The position numbers were made by a program, and so were the translations under genes. From the NCBI RefSeq assembly GCF_001952935.1, contig NZ_CP018319.1, forward strand, positions 2,572,501-2,636,500: a stretch of DNA of 64,000 bases, in the 5' to 3' direction. Under the pieces are notes generated by a model. It saw nothing but the letters and a program-made list of their open reading frames with translations. It was not told where the DNA came from and did no database searches. Below, in pieces: positions 45,678 to 55,145 of this stretch (positions within the stretch are counted from its first letter, which is position 1; the number at the start of each line of letters is the position of its first letter). The stretch is from Pseudomonas frederiksbergensis. Lineage in GTDB: Bacteria; Pseudomonadota; Gammaproteobacteria; Pseudomonadales; Pseudomonadaceae.

Positions 45678-47687
45678 CTAGCGCTTTAACATCGCGCGTA
45701 TATCCGCCAATGCGGTATTGCCGCGAACGGCTTTGACTTCAACGGGCGTGTCGTCGGTGCCTTCCCAGGCCAAGTCGTCCGGCGGCAGTTCATCGAGGAA
45801 GCGGCTCGGCGCGCAATCGATGATCTCGCCGTATTGCTTACGCTTGGCGGCGAAGGTGAAGGCCAATGTCTGACGCGCCCGGGTAATCCCGACATAGGCC
45901 AGGCGACGTTCTTCTTCGATGGTGTCGGCTTCGATGCTGGAGCGGTGCGGAAGGATTTCCTCTTCCATGCCCATGATGAACACGTAAGGGAATTCCAGGC
46001 CCTTGGAGGCGTGAAGGGTCATCATCTGCACACCTTCGGCGCCGTCTTCCTCTTCCTGCTGACGTTCCAGCATGTCGCGCAGGACGAGTTTGCCGATGGC
46101 GTCTTCGACGGTCATCTCGCCTTCTTCGTCCTTCTCGAGGGTGTTCTTCAGTGCCTCGATCAGGAACCAGACGTTACCCATGCGGTAATCGGCGGCCTTG
46201 TCGCTGGAGCTGTTGGTGCGCAGCCAGTTCTCGTAGTCGATGTCCATGACCATGCTGCGCAGGGCCGAGATCGGGTCCTCGCCGGCGCATTGCTCGCGGA
46301 CCTTGTCCATGAAGCGCTTGAAGCGTGACAGACGATCGGTAAAGCGCGTGTCCAGATGTTCGCCCAGGCCGATTTCGTCGGTGGCGGCGTACATCGAGAT
46401 TTTGCGTTCGGTGGCGTAGTTGCCCAGCTTTTCCAGGGTGGTCGAACCGATCTCTCGGCGTGGGACGTTGATCACCCGCAGGAAGGCGTTGTCGTCGTCC
46501 GGGTTCACGATCAGGCGGAAGTAGGCCATCAGGTCTTTCACTTCCTGACGTCCGAAAAAGCTGTTGCCGCCGGACAGGCGATACGGAATCTGGTGGTGTT
46601 GCAGCTTCAGCTCGATCAGCTTGGCCTGGTAGTTGCCGCGATACAGGATCGCGAAATCGCTGTAAGGCCGGTCCGTGCGCAAGTGCAGGGTCAGCAGTTC
46701 CACGGCCACGCGCTCGGCTTCGGCGTCTTCGTTGCGGCAGCGGATCACGCGAATCTCGTCGCCGTGGCCCATCTCGCTCCACAGCTGCTTTTCGAATTCG
46801 TGCGGGTTGTTCGAGATCAGTACGTTGGCGCAGCGCAAAATGCGGCTGGTGGAGCGGTAGTTTTGCTCCAGCATCACTACTTTCAGGGACGGGTAATCGT
46901 CCTTGAGCAGCATCAGGTTTTCCGGCCGCGCGCCGCGCCAGGCATAGATCGACTGGTCGTCATCGCCCACCACAGTGAACTGGTTGCGTATGCCGATGAG
47001 CAACTTCACCAGCAAATACTGGCTGGCGTTGGTGTCCTGGTATTCGTCCACCAGCAGGTAGCGGACTTTGTTCTGCCATTTTTCGAGGATGTCGGCGTGT
47101 TCCTGGAACAGCTTCACCGGCAGCAGGATCAGGTCGTCGAAGTCCACCGCGTTGAACGCCTTGAGCGTGCGCTGATAGTGGGTGTAGACGATGGCGGCGG
47201 TCTGTTCCTTGGGGTTGCGCGCGTTTTCCAGGGCTTCGGGCGGCAGGATCAGGTCGTTTTTCCACGAGCCGATCATGTTTTTGATCTCGTCGACGCCGTC
47301 GTCGCCCGAGTATTCCTTCTGCATGATGTCGGTCATCAAGGCTTTGACATCGGTCTCGTCGAAGATCGAGAAACCCGGCTTGTAGCCCAGCCGCACGTGT
47401 TCCTTGCGAATGATGTTCAGGCCCAGATTGTGGAAGGTGCAGACCGTCAGGCCGCGGCCTTCGCCGCCCTTGAGCAGGGTGCCGACCCGTTCCTTCATCT
47501 CGCGCGCGGCCTTGTTGGTAAAGGTCATGGCGACGATGTACTGGGCGCGGATGCCGCAATTCTGGATCAAGTGGGCGATCTTGCGGGTGATCACGCTGGT
47601 CTTGCCGGAGCCTGCACCGGCGAGCACCAAAAGAGGGCCGCCGACGTAGCTCACGGCTTCTTGCTGCCGGGGATTGAGTCGGGACAT
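45678..47687 (-). CDS. rep: ATP-dependent DNA helicase Rep
   Basis: A 669-residue superfamily-1 UvrD/Rep helicase (3'-5') that removes proteins from DNA ahead of replication forks. Motifs in order: LNPRQQEAVSYVGGPLLVLA, Walker A AGAGSGKTSVI, the TFTNKAAREMKERV motif Ia, LLVDEYQDTNASQY (motif II), VVGDDDQSIYAWRGARPEN (motif III) and LMTLHASKGLEFPYV-type motif V as MMTLHASKGLEFPYVFIMG. VGITRARQTLAFTFA closes the helicase core. Length is normal. It is divergent from the GGDEF/EAL gene. Confidence 0.98.
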   Translation of the reverse strand: MSRLNPRQQEAVSYVGGPLLVLAGAGSGKTSVITRKIAHLIQNCGIRAQYIVAMTFTNKAAREMKERVGTLLKGGEGRGLTVCTFHNLGLNIIRKEHVRLGYKPGFSIFDETDVKALMTDIMQKEYSGDDGVDEIKNMIGSWKNDLILPPEALENARNPKEQTAAIVYTHYQRTLKAFNAVDFDDLILLPVKLFQEHADILEKWQNKVRYLLVDEYQDTNASQYLLVKLLIGIRNQFTVVGDDDQSIYAWRGARPENLMLLKDDYPSLKVVMLEQNYRSTSRILRCANVLISNNPHEFEKQLWSEMGHGDEIRVIRCRNEDAEAERVAVELLTLHLRTDRPYSDFAILYRGNYQAKLIELKLQHHQIPYRLSGGNSFFGRQEVKDLMAYFRLIVNPDDDNAFLRVINVPRREIGSTTLEKLGNYATERKISMYAATDEIGLGEHLDTRFTDRLSRFKRFMDKVREQCAGEDPISALRSMVMDIDYENWLRTNSSSDKAADYRMGNVWFLIEALKNTLEKDEEGEMTVEDAIGKLVLRDMLERQQEEEDGAEGVQMMTLHASKGLEFPYVFIMGMEEEILPHRSSIEADTIEEERRLAYVGITRARQTLAFTFAAKRKQYGEIIDCAPSRFLDELPPDDLAWEGTDDTPVEVKAVRGNTALADIRAMLKR

Positions 47688-47882
47688 ACGAAATCAGGAA
47701 GTCGTTTGCGAAATGGGCCGGCATTTTAACAGGCTCAGCGAATTGTGCTGCTCTCTCCGACTTGTGACGCAGCACGCTATCTATATTTGCCGGTTTTGAT
47801 ACTTTCACGCAGGATGCGCGTTGAATGTGCGTCTATTGTTCGTTATTCAAGATACAAAGCCGCGTTTGATAACCGGGGTCAT

Positions 47883-47911
47883 TTGGTCATTGGTTACCGG
47901 CGCTGCATAAT
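47883..47911 (+). promoter_or_regulatory. Probable promoter of the GGDEF/EAL gene
   Basis: TTGGTC (47883-47888), a 17-base spacer, then CATAAT (47906-47911), 40 bases before the start codon. Confidence 0.55.
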
Positions 47912-47950
47912 GCCCGCCGCCTACATCTTTGCAGAGTCTAGGGAGCTAGC

Positions 47951-49624
47951 TTGTCTACGCCTGTCGAACCCTTGCGTTTGCTGCTACTGGCCGAAGAGCC
48001 AGCGTGGGCAGCGTTGTTGCGCGAGTGTCTGGCTCCGATGGGGAGCTCGACCGTGCTCATCAGCGCTCCGGGCTGGGAGTCAGTCAGCAGTCTGTTCGAT
48101 GACAACCGCAACGCGGTGTTGTTGACGATTCCAGCGCTTCAACCTTTACCTGGCCGTTGCAGCCTGCCGACGGTATTGCTGCTCGAACATGAGCCACTGT
48201 TGCCGCCCGATGGTGTGAGTGACTGGCTGGTGCGCGATTTGCTCGATCCCGGCATGTTGCGCCGGTGCCTGCGGCATGTGCGCGAACGTGGCTTGCTGGA
48301 AAACACCCTGCAACGCTTGGCCGAGCAAGACCCGCTGACCGGCATCGCCAACCGCCAGGGTTTCCAGACCTTGCTGGCGGCACGCCTGGCGGAAAACGAC
48401 GGTCGCGGCTTGGCCCTCGGTCACCTCGACCTCGACAACTTCCGCCACGCCAACGACGCCCTCGGCCACCAGGCCGGTGACCGGCTGATCCTGCAAGTGG
48501 TCGCGCGGCTGAAAAGCCAGCTTGAGGCCAGCGATCAGTTGGCCCGACTGGGCAGCGATGAGTTCGCCCTGCTGATCGACACCCGTCGCGCGCCTCAGCG
48601 CGCCGAATGGATGGCCGAACGGATCACCGAAGCGCTGGCCGAGCCTTACTGGGTCGACGGCGAAAGCCTGTTGATCGGCTCCAGCCTCGGCATTGCCCAC
48701 GCCCGAGCCCAGGCCGGCGCCGACCCGCTGATGTGGCACGCACACATCGCCATGCAACAGGCCAAAAGCACTCAAGGCTGTACCTTTCACATCTTCAACG
48801 AACGCATCAATCGCAATGCCCGCAGCATGGCCGACCTCGAAAGCGAGCTGCGCCGGGCGTTGCGCCGGGATGAGCTGGAACTGCATTACCAGCCTCGCCT
48901 GAACCTTGAGGACGGGCAGATCGTCGGCCTCGAAGCCCTGGTGCGCTGGCGTCATGGCGAGCGCGGCTTGCTGCCACCCAGCGAATTCGTGCCGCTGGCC
49001 GAGCAAAGCGGCTTGATTGTGCCGCTGGGTTACTGGGTAATTTCCCGGGCCTTGCGCGACATGCAAGCGTTGCGCGAACGGGGTTTGCCGGCGTTGCACA
49101 TGGCGATCAACCTGTCGTTCCGGCAGTTTCAGGACAGCCAGTTACTCTCGACACTGAGTCGGCTGATTGCCGAGCGCGGTGTCGAGGCGCAATGGCTGGA
49201 GTTCGAATTGACCGAAACCGCGGTGATGCGCCGCAGCGATCTGGTGAAGCAGACCATGGATGCGTTGGGGCGTCTGGGTGTGCGCTTCTCCCTCGACGAC
49301 TTCGGCACCGGATTCTCTTCGTTCGTGCACCTCAACAGCCTGCCGATTACCTTGCTGAAGATCGATAAGAGCTTTGTCGGCGGCATGGAACAGCGCGAAG
49401 AGAATCGCAAACTGGTCCACGCGATGATCAATCTGGCGCACAACCTCAATCTTGAAGTGATCGCCGAAGGCGTAGAAACGCCGGAGCAACTGGACCTGTT
49501 GCGCGGGTTTGGCTGCGATCAGGTGCAGGGATATTTGATCAGCAAGCCGTTGCCGCTTGCGGAGCTGGTTGAGTACCTGACGTTCGGTTCCAGCCAGCAG
49601 TCAGCACTGGAAGTCGTGAACTAA
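47951..49624 (+). CDS. GGDEF-EAL protein, probable c-di-GMP phosphodiesterase (ProE-like)
   Basis: A 557-residue protein. The first about 120 residues resemble a receiver-like fold without clear phosphoacceptor. The GGDEF domain (about 125-290) has LARLGSDEFALLI, so the active-site motif is GSDEF and cyclase activity is doubtful. The EAL domain (about 305-545) is intact: GLEALVRWRHGE, LEFELTETAVM, LDDFGTGFSSFVHLNSL, LLKIDKSFVGG and VIAEGVETPEQ. This fits a phosphodiesterase such as PA5295 (ProE), its positional counterpart. The start is probably TTG at 47951, with AGGGAG upstream. It lowers c-di-GMP, favouring motility. Confidence 0.9.
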   Translation: MSTPVEPLRLLLLAEEPAWAALLRECLAPMGSSTVLISAPGWESVSSLFDDNRNAVLLTIPALQPLPGRCSLPTVLLLEHEPLLPPDGVSDWLVRDLLDPGMLRRCLRHVRERGLLENTLQRLAEQDPLTGIANRQGFQTLLAARLAENDGRGLALGHLDLDNFRHANDALGHQAGDRLILQVVARLKSQLEASDQLARLGSDEFALLIDTRRAPQRAEWMAERITEALAEPYWVDGESLLIGSSLGIAHARAQAGADPLMWHAHIAMQQAKSTQGCTFHIFNERINRNARSMADLESELRRALRRDELELHYQPRLNLEDGQIVGLEALVRWRHGERGLLPPSEFVPLAEQSGLIVPLGYWVISRALRDMQALRERGLPALHMAINLSFRQFQDSQLLSTLSRLIAERGVEAQWLEFELTETAVMRRSDLVKQTMDALGRLGVRFSLDDFGTGFSSFVHLNSLPITLLKIDKSFVGGMEQREENRKLVHAMINLAHNLNLEVIAEGVETPEQLDLLRGFGCDQVQGYLISKPLPLAELVEYLTFGSSQQSALEVVN

Positions 49625-49635
49625 CCCCGTACCAA

Positions 49636-49725
49636 TGTGGGAGCGGGCTTGCTCGCGAAAGGGCCGTGTCAGTCGACATCTACTTTGACTGACACACCGC
49701 TTTCGCGAGCAAGCCCGCTCCCACA
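49636..49725. repeat. REPIN
   Basis: TGTGGGAGCGGGCTTGCTCGC and its exact inverse, with a spacer carrying GTGTCAGTCGACATC, between converging genes. Confidence 0.9.
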
Positions 49726-49732
49726 GGGGATC

Positions 49733-51136
49733 TCAGTCTGGCTGAGCGATTTGGAAACTTGCCCCTGACGACGGCTCCTGCCGAATCATCTTTTTCATCT
49801 TCCACTCAAACGCCCACGTCAGGCTCACCGCCGCGCACGCCAATCCCAGCGCCAATCCCCACCAGACCCCCGTCGGCCCCCAGTTCAAATGGAAGGCCAT
49901 CCACCAGGCAGCCGGCGCGCCAATCAGCCAATAACAGCCCAAACCCACCAGGAACGTGGTCTTGGCATCCTTGAGCCCGCGAATGCAGCCCATGGCGATG
50001 GTTTGCGTGCCGTCGAACAGCTCGAACCACGCGGCGACCGCCAACAGGCTCACGGCCAGGTTGATGACGTCACGGAACGCCGGATCGTTGTGGTCCAGGA
50101 ACAAACCGATCAACTGATTCGGCAGCAACCAGAAGACCATGGCGAAGGCAATCATCGCCGCCGCGCCAAAAGCAATGCCGACCCGCCCGGCCAGCCGTGC
50201 GCTTAACAACTGCCCGGCGCCGTAGTGCTGCCCGATGCGCATGGTGATCGCATAGGAAATCCCCGCCGGAACCATGAACGCCACCGAGACGATTTGCAGG
50301 GCGATCTGGTGTGCGCCCATTTGCGTACTGCCCATGGTGCCCATGCACAGCGCGGCGAACGCAAACAGTCCGACTTCCACTGCGTAGGTGCCGCCAATCG
50401 GCAGGCCCAGGCGCCACAGTTCCCTCAGATACTGACGGTCAGGCCGCGACAGGCCTTGGCGCAAGGGATAAGCGTTGTAGGCCGGATGCCGATGGATGTG
50501 CCAGGCCAGCGCCAGCGCCATGCAGTTGGCGACGATAGCGGTGACCAGCCCGATGCCCATCAGCCCCAGTTTCGGCAGGCCGAACATGCCGGAAATCAAT
50601 GCGTAATTGAGCAGGAAGTTGGCCACGGTGCCGCCGAGGCTGATGACCATCACCGGTGTTGCCCGGCCGATGGCGCTGGTGAAACCGCGCAAGGCCATGA
50701 AGCTCAGGTAGCCGGGCAGGGCGAACGGCAGGATCAGCAGGAACTGCCCGGCCGCGTGGACGTTGGTTTCGGTCTGGCCGAACAGCAGCAACACCGGTTT
50801 GAGGTTCCACAGCAGCAGCCCGGCCACCAACGCCATCAACCACGCCAGCCATAACCCGGCCTGGGTCAGCCTGGCGGCGCCGACGATGTCGCCGGCACCC
50901 TGACGGATCGCCACCAGAGTGCCGACCGCGGCGATCACGCCAATGCAGAAGATCGACACGAACGAGTAAGTGGCGGCGCCCAAACCGCCACCGGCCAGCG
51001 CTTCGGGACTCAGGCGCGCCATCATCAAGGTGTCGGTGAGGACCATCAGCATGTGCGCCAACTGCGAGGCAATCAACGGCCCCGCCAGCCGCAGGATGGC
51101 CCAGAGTTCGGTACGTGCTGGATGCTGCATGGTCAT
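49733..51136 (-). CDS. MATE-family multidrug exporter (NorM-like)
   Basis: A protein of about 467 residues with 12 membrane helices. The two halves share the MATE pattern: ILRLAGPLIASQLAHMLMVL with LTDTLMMARLSPEALAGGGL in the first, and LPIGGTYAVEVGLFAFAALC with GSTQMGAHQIALQIVSVAFM in the second. Such carriers expel cationic drugs using Na+ or H+ gradients. The start is uncertain among GTG 51139, ATG 51136 and ATG 51130; GAG lies just upstream of 51136. It corresponds by position to PA5294 and is divergent from a LysR gene, which may regulate it. Confidence 0.92.
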   Translation of the reverse strand: MTMQHPARTELWAILRLAGPLIASQLAHMLMVLTDTLMMARLSPEALAGGGLGAATYSFVSIFCIGVIAAVGTLVAIRQGAGDIVGAARLTQAGLWLAWLMALVAGLLLWNLKPVLLLFGQTETNVHAAGQFLLILPFALPGYLSFMALRGFTSAIGRATPVMVISLGGTVANFLLNYALISGMFGLPKLGLMGIGLVTAIVANCMALALAWHIHRHPAYNAYPLRQGLSRPDRQYLRELWRLGLPIGGTYAVEVGLFAFAALCMGTMGSTQMGAHQIALQIVSVAFMVPAGISYAITMRIGQHYGAGQLLSARLAGRVGIAFGAAAMIAFAMVFWLLPNQLIGLFLDHNDPAFRDVINLAVSLLAVAAWFELFDGTQTIAMGCIRGLKDAKTTFLVGLGCYWLIGAPAAWWMAFHLNWGPTGVWWGLALGLACAAVSLTWAFEWKMKKMIRQEPSSGASFQIAQPD

Positions 51137-51288
51137 CACGCTCGATAATTGAAGAGGGACAGAAAGCGTTGATTCTCGGCGCTCTACGGGGTTTGCACAA
51201 AGGGATAAAAAGGATGGGTGGCATGATTCAAACTCATGCTGGAGAGTTTCTGCTAGGGTGATCGAATCCCGCTATAGGAGCTTTCCGA

Positions 51289-52209
51289 ATGTCCCGTCGT
51301 CTTCCTCCCTTGTATGCCCTGCGCGCATTCGAAGCGGCGGCGCGGCACAGTTCGTTTACCCGTGCGGCCGAAGAACTGTCGATCACCCAAAGCGCGGTTA
51401 GCCGACACATTCGTACGCTCGAAGAGCATTTTGCCTGTCGGCTGTTTCACCGCAGCGGACGCAATCTGCAACTGACCGAGTCGGCGCGGCTGATCCTGCC
51501 CGGCATTCGCGAAGGCTTCACCGCCCTGGAGCGAGCCTGCAATACCTTGCGCGCCGAAGATGACATCCTGCGCATGAAAGCGCCGTCGACCCTGACCATG
51601 CGCTGGCTGCTGGCACGGCTCAGCCGCTTTCGGCACTTGCAACCGGGCAACGAAGTGCAATTGACCAGCGCGTGGATGGACGTCGATTCGGTGGACTTCA
51701 ACCATGAGCCGTTCGACTGCGCCGTCATCCTAAGTAACGGAAATTTCCCACCGGACTGGGAGACGAGTTTCCTGTTCCCGGAAGAGCTGATTCCAGTCGG
51801 TGCGCCGAATCTTCTGCAGGATCAACCGTGGGATGTCGCACGGCTGGCCAATGCCGAACTGCTGCACCCGACCCCGGATCGCCGCGACTGGCGCAGTTGG
51901 CTGGAACGCATGGGGCTGGCGGATCAGGTGTCGCTCAAGGGTGGGCAAGTGTTCGACACGCTGGAACTGGGCATGATCGCCGCTGCCCGAGGGTATGGCG
52001 TGTCCATGGGCGATCTGTTGATGGTGGCGGAAGATGTGGCTCAGGGACGTCTGAGCCTGCCGTGGCCGACGGCCGTCGCCAGCGGTGAGAAATATTACCT
52101 GGTCTGGCCGAAAACCCGTCCCGGAGGTGAACGTTTACGCAGGCTCAGCGACTTCCTGCAAGGCGAAGCCCGAGCAATGGAATTGCCCGACGTTCAACAT
52201 TTGGGCTGA
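51289..52209 (+). CDS. LysR-family regulator (GcvA-like)
   Basis: A 306-residue LysR regulator. The helix-turn-helix region MSRRLPPLYALRAFEAAARH, SFTRAAEELSITQSAVSRHI is of the GcvA/AmpR type, and the effector domain follows (about 92-290). Near the C-terminus LSLPWPTAVASGEKYYLVWP matches GcvA-like members. TAGGAG lies 11 bases upstream of the ATG. It is divergent from the MATE exporter gene across about 150 bases, a typical regulator-target arrangement; PA5293 is the positional counterpart. Confidence 0.93.
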   Translation: MSRRLPPLYALRAFEAAARHSSFTRAAEELSITQSAVSRHIRTLEEHFACRLFHRSGRNLQLTESARLILPGIREGFTALERACNTLRAEDDILRMKAPSTLTMRWLLARLSRFRHLQPGNEVQLTSAWMDVDSVDFNHEPFDCAVILSNGNFPPDWETSFLFPEELIPVGAPNLLQDQPWDVARLANAELLHPTPDRRDWRSWLERMGLADQVSLKGGQVFDTLELGMIAAARGYGVSMGDLLMVAEDVAQGRLSLPWPTAVASGEKYYLVWPKTRPGGERLRRLSDFLQGEARAMELPDVQHLG

Positions 52210-52291
52210 ATCGCTGGCCGCCGCAATGACGGACTCGAGCCCTATGCCCGCATTTTTGGTACTGGCGCATCCATGCGCCAGACGACCTTTT

Positions 52292-52852
52292 TCAGCGCTT
52301 GATCAGGGAAATCTTGGTTCCCTCGATGCTGATCCCGGCCATTAACCCCTGCTGGTCGAAAATGAACGCGTAGGCATCGTCCTTCACTGTCGTGCTGGAC
52401 AGATTCTTCGCCACCCCTTCATCAACCAATACAACGGTGGGCCCTACGCCGACTTCCCAACCCTTGGTTTGACGCAGATAGTCCACGGCTTTGTCGGTCA
52501 TCAGGAAAACCGCATAGCCATACGACTGGGCGCCTGCCTGCAGTCCCCAGGACCCGGTTACGGAGTTGTAATAATTCTCTACTTGCGAGCCCTTCATCAG
52601 CACGCCTTCGCCATAGCTGCCACCAAACACAAGGCCGGCCTTGATGATTTTCGGGAAGACAAGAATCGCTTTGGCATTCTGCGAAATGTTTTTGGCAACG
52701 GGTGACGCCTTGTAAAGCGTTTGCAACGCTTGCTTGGAATCGGCATTCAGGTCCTCGGCGGTTGCCGCACCTGCAGTGTTGAGGAGGCTCGCTGATGCCA
52801 ATGATGCTGTCGCGAGGAAGATCGATAGGAAGAAGCGCATTGACTGAGTCAT
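52292..52852 (-). CDS. Secreted SYLF-domain (Ysc84-like) protein
   Basis: A 186-residue protein. The ATG at 52852 (MTQSMRFFLSIFLATASLAS) gives a clean signal peptide ending near AGA; an earlier in-frame ATG would add eight residues. The SYLF domain follows: AKAILVFPKIIKAGLVFGGS, GEGVLMKGSQVENYYNSVTG, SWGLQAGAQSYGYAVFLMTD and the C-terminal AYAFIFDQQGLMAGISIEGT. SYLF domains bind lipids or phosphoinositides in eukaryotes; the bacterial role is unknown but is probably periplasmic. It precedes the histidine kinase gene on the same strand, across 260 bases. Confidence 0.9.
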   Translation of the reverse strand: MTQSMRFFLSIFLATASLASASLLNTAGAATAEDLNADSKQALQTLYKASPVAKNISQNAKAILVFPKIIKAGLVFGGSYGEGVLMKGSQVENYYNSVTGSWGLQAGAQSYGYAVFLMTDKAVDYLRQTKGWEVGVGPTVVLVDEGVAKNLSSTTVKDDAYAFIFDQQGLMAGISIEGTKISLIKR

Positions 52853-53111
52853 GTTAGTACTCCGATACGGGAGCATTGGATGTCAGCAGTCAGCACTTGC
52901 CCCTCGGAACGATCCGAGCCTGCTGAAACTATCCGGCGCACCCTAAAGTATGTGAGCTACTGACTTCGCCCTTGAATGAGGCCTTTGAACATTGGCGACG
53001 TCATCACCTGCTTTGACCTCTGGGTCTCAGCCGGGTTCGTTGTCACCCATGGCGATGGAATCAGATTTCGAATTGGACCCTCTTCGCGAGCAAGCCCCAC
53101 ACGGACTGCGC

Positions 53112-54917
53112 TTAACTGACTGGCACATCAGCAGCCTGCAACGCATGCGCCGTCTCCAGCGGAATCTCCAGGGTGAAAACCGCTCCGTGGCCTGGTCCAT
53201 CGCTATGCACGCGAAGATGCCCGTTCATTTCTACCGCCGCCAGCGCACAACTGTGCAGGCCAAAACCATGGCCTTCCTTACGCGTGGTAAAGCCGTGATT
53301 AAAGATGCGGGTGATGTTCTCGGCAGCGATCCCTTCGCCCTGATCTTCCACGCTGAGGCGCAGTGTTGCGTTATCGACAATCTTGACGCCCAGTATCATC
53401 TGGCGCTGACGATCGCTGATCTTGGACATTGCATATTTGGCATTGCTGATCAGGTTGATCAGGATCAACAGCAGTCGGTGTTTGTCGCCGATGATCGTCG
53501 GCGTGTCCTGGTAGTCCTTGGTGACAACGACATGATGGCGACTCAACGCCCCGGAATTCATGCGTAGCGCGTCCTCGAACAGATCGACGACGTTCAACGG
53601 CTCGACCAGCCTGGCGGCGCCGGCATAGGCCTGTTGGGTGGAAACAATGTCCTTGATGTGATCGATGCTTTTGGTGAGTTGTGATAGTTCGTCAACGATG
53701 CTCGATTGTTCGGTCGCGATGGAGTCGACCAGTTGATTGAAGTAACCGCGCAGCAGTTTGCCTTTTTCATCGAAGGTCATGAATTGCCCCAGGTCGTCGG
53801 CATGCTCGTTCATCATGTTTACCGCTTTACCCAGGCCCAGGGTTTTGCTGACCGCTATTTTGCGGGTGATTAAATCTGCCGATACGTTAACGCTGTTCAG
53901 CACATTGCCGACGTTGTGCAACACATTGGTGGCGATCTCAGCCATGCCGGCCATTCGCGCGGCATCGACCAATTCGCGCTCGGCTTCGATCAACTCGCGG
54001 GTGCGTTCCTCGACGCGTTGCTCCAATCGCTCGTTTGCCGTTTGCAATTCATTGTTCATTTTGTTGATCAGGGCATAACTGCGAATCAGGCGGCCGGCCA
54101 GATACAACAACAGCAGCGCCATGATGCCGGCGCATATTCCGAGATAAAGGTGATATTGGCGGTCTGTCGCGCCAGTGCGCCGTTGTGTCTCGTTCAATAA
54201 TTCGTTGATGCTGTCCAGTTGCTGTGCGACCGGAATCACACTGATGCGGTCAAGCAGATCATTGACGATGGGCTGCTCTCGAACGATGGCGTTTACATGC
54301 TCGACAAATGCAGTAAAAGGCTGGCGCCGATCAAGTGGCAGCTGGTCGATGTATTCGTTGAGTTCGTTCAGTTGATGGGCGATCTCGTCGGCTTTGTCAC
54401 GGGATACATAGAGGGCGTACTCAAGGGTTGCCAGCGTGAGATCGAATACGTTTGAGGCGGCGGTTAAATCCTGGTTGTTATTGTCCAGTAATGCCTGAAT
54501 GTCATCTTCCTGTTCAGGCAGGGCATCCAGTGAAGTGCGCAATACCGTGTTGTGCTGTTTGAATTGCTCGACCAGTCGGGTTTTGTTTTCCACCGCATCC
54601 AGATAACCCTGGCGTCGGGATTGCCAAAGGGTCGAAAGCGGTCCGGCAGCGTTGAGGTCGTCGAGCTTCTGCCATCGTTGCTCTGCTTCAGGATGCGCTA
54701 CCAGAAGCAGATTGTTGTTCATGCCGATCTTTGCTCTCAGGATCTTCACGTTCCAGTTGGCATCGAACTGTTTGAGTTGGCGAACGAAGTCGCGCGACTC
54801 GAAGTAGGTCGATGTGTCGTAGGTATAGGATTTGATCAGCAAAAATATCAGTACGCTGAAAAGGGTCAGCGTAATGGCGCCCAGGGCAGTCCATTTGTAA
54901 TGATTGGAAAGCTTCAT
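53112..54917 (-). CDS. Membrane-bound sensor histidine kinase (DAHL-like sensor)
   Basis: A 601-residue kinase. Membrane helices lie near 11-29 (ALGAITLTLFSVLIFLLIK) and 258-278 (YLGICAGIMALLLLYLAGRL), framing a helical periplasmic domain of about 225 residues that resembles DAHL sensors (FDANWNVKILRAKIGMNNNL). A coiled coil (ELQTANERLEQRVEERTREL) leads to the DHp domain, whose phosphoacceptor is His in NVLHNVGNVLNS (about 344-355). The ATPase domain has NLISNAKYAM (N box), DQGEGI (G1) and GHGFGLHSCA (G2). No response regulator gene lies next to it. Confidence 0.93.
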   Translation of the reverse strand: MKLSNHYKWTALGAITLTLFSVLIFLLIKSYTYDTSTYFESRDFVRQLKQFDANWNVKILRAKIGMNNNLLLVAHPEAEQRWQKLDDLNAAGPLSTLWQSRRQGYLDAVENKTRLVEQFKQHNTVLRTSLDALPEQEDDIQALLDNNNQDLTAASNVFDLTLATLEYALYVSRDKADEIAHQLNELNEYIDQLPLDRRQPFTAFVEHVNAIVREQPIVNDLLDRISVIPVAQQLDSINELLNETQRRTGATDRQYHLYLGICAGIMALLLLYLAGRLIRSYALINKMNNELQTANERLEQRVEERTRELIEAERELVDAARMAGMAEIATNVLHNVGNVLNSVNVSADLITRKIAVSKTLGLGKAVNMMNEHADDLGQFMTFDEKGKLLRGYFNQLVDSIATEQSSIVDELSQLTKSIDHIKDIVSTQQAYAGAARLVEPLNVVDLFEDALRMNSGALSRHHVVVTKDYQDTPTIIGDKHRLLLILINLISNAKYAMSKISDRQRQMILGVKIVDNATLRLSVEDQGEGIAAENITRIFNHGFTTRKEGHGFGLHSCALAAVEMNGHLRVHSDGPGHGAVFTLEIPLETAHALQAADVPVS

Positions 54918-55145
54918 TGCGGCAGTTCTCCCTGGGCCTTCTTGAAAGAGAGGGATTGCCGACGGTTAATGATTTCCATTTTTGCGCTCCCTGCAAAATG
55001 GCGATAGTCACCACAATGTTTGTAAGCCTAGCGTTGTTGGCGGACATCGTTGATAAATACACCGAATGCACTATCGCTATCTGCACCGCTATCGTGTCAA
55101 TCAGGCTCGTCGCGCTTGTTGCGCCGCCCACGATTGATCGGCGCG

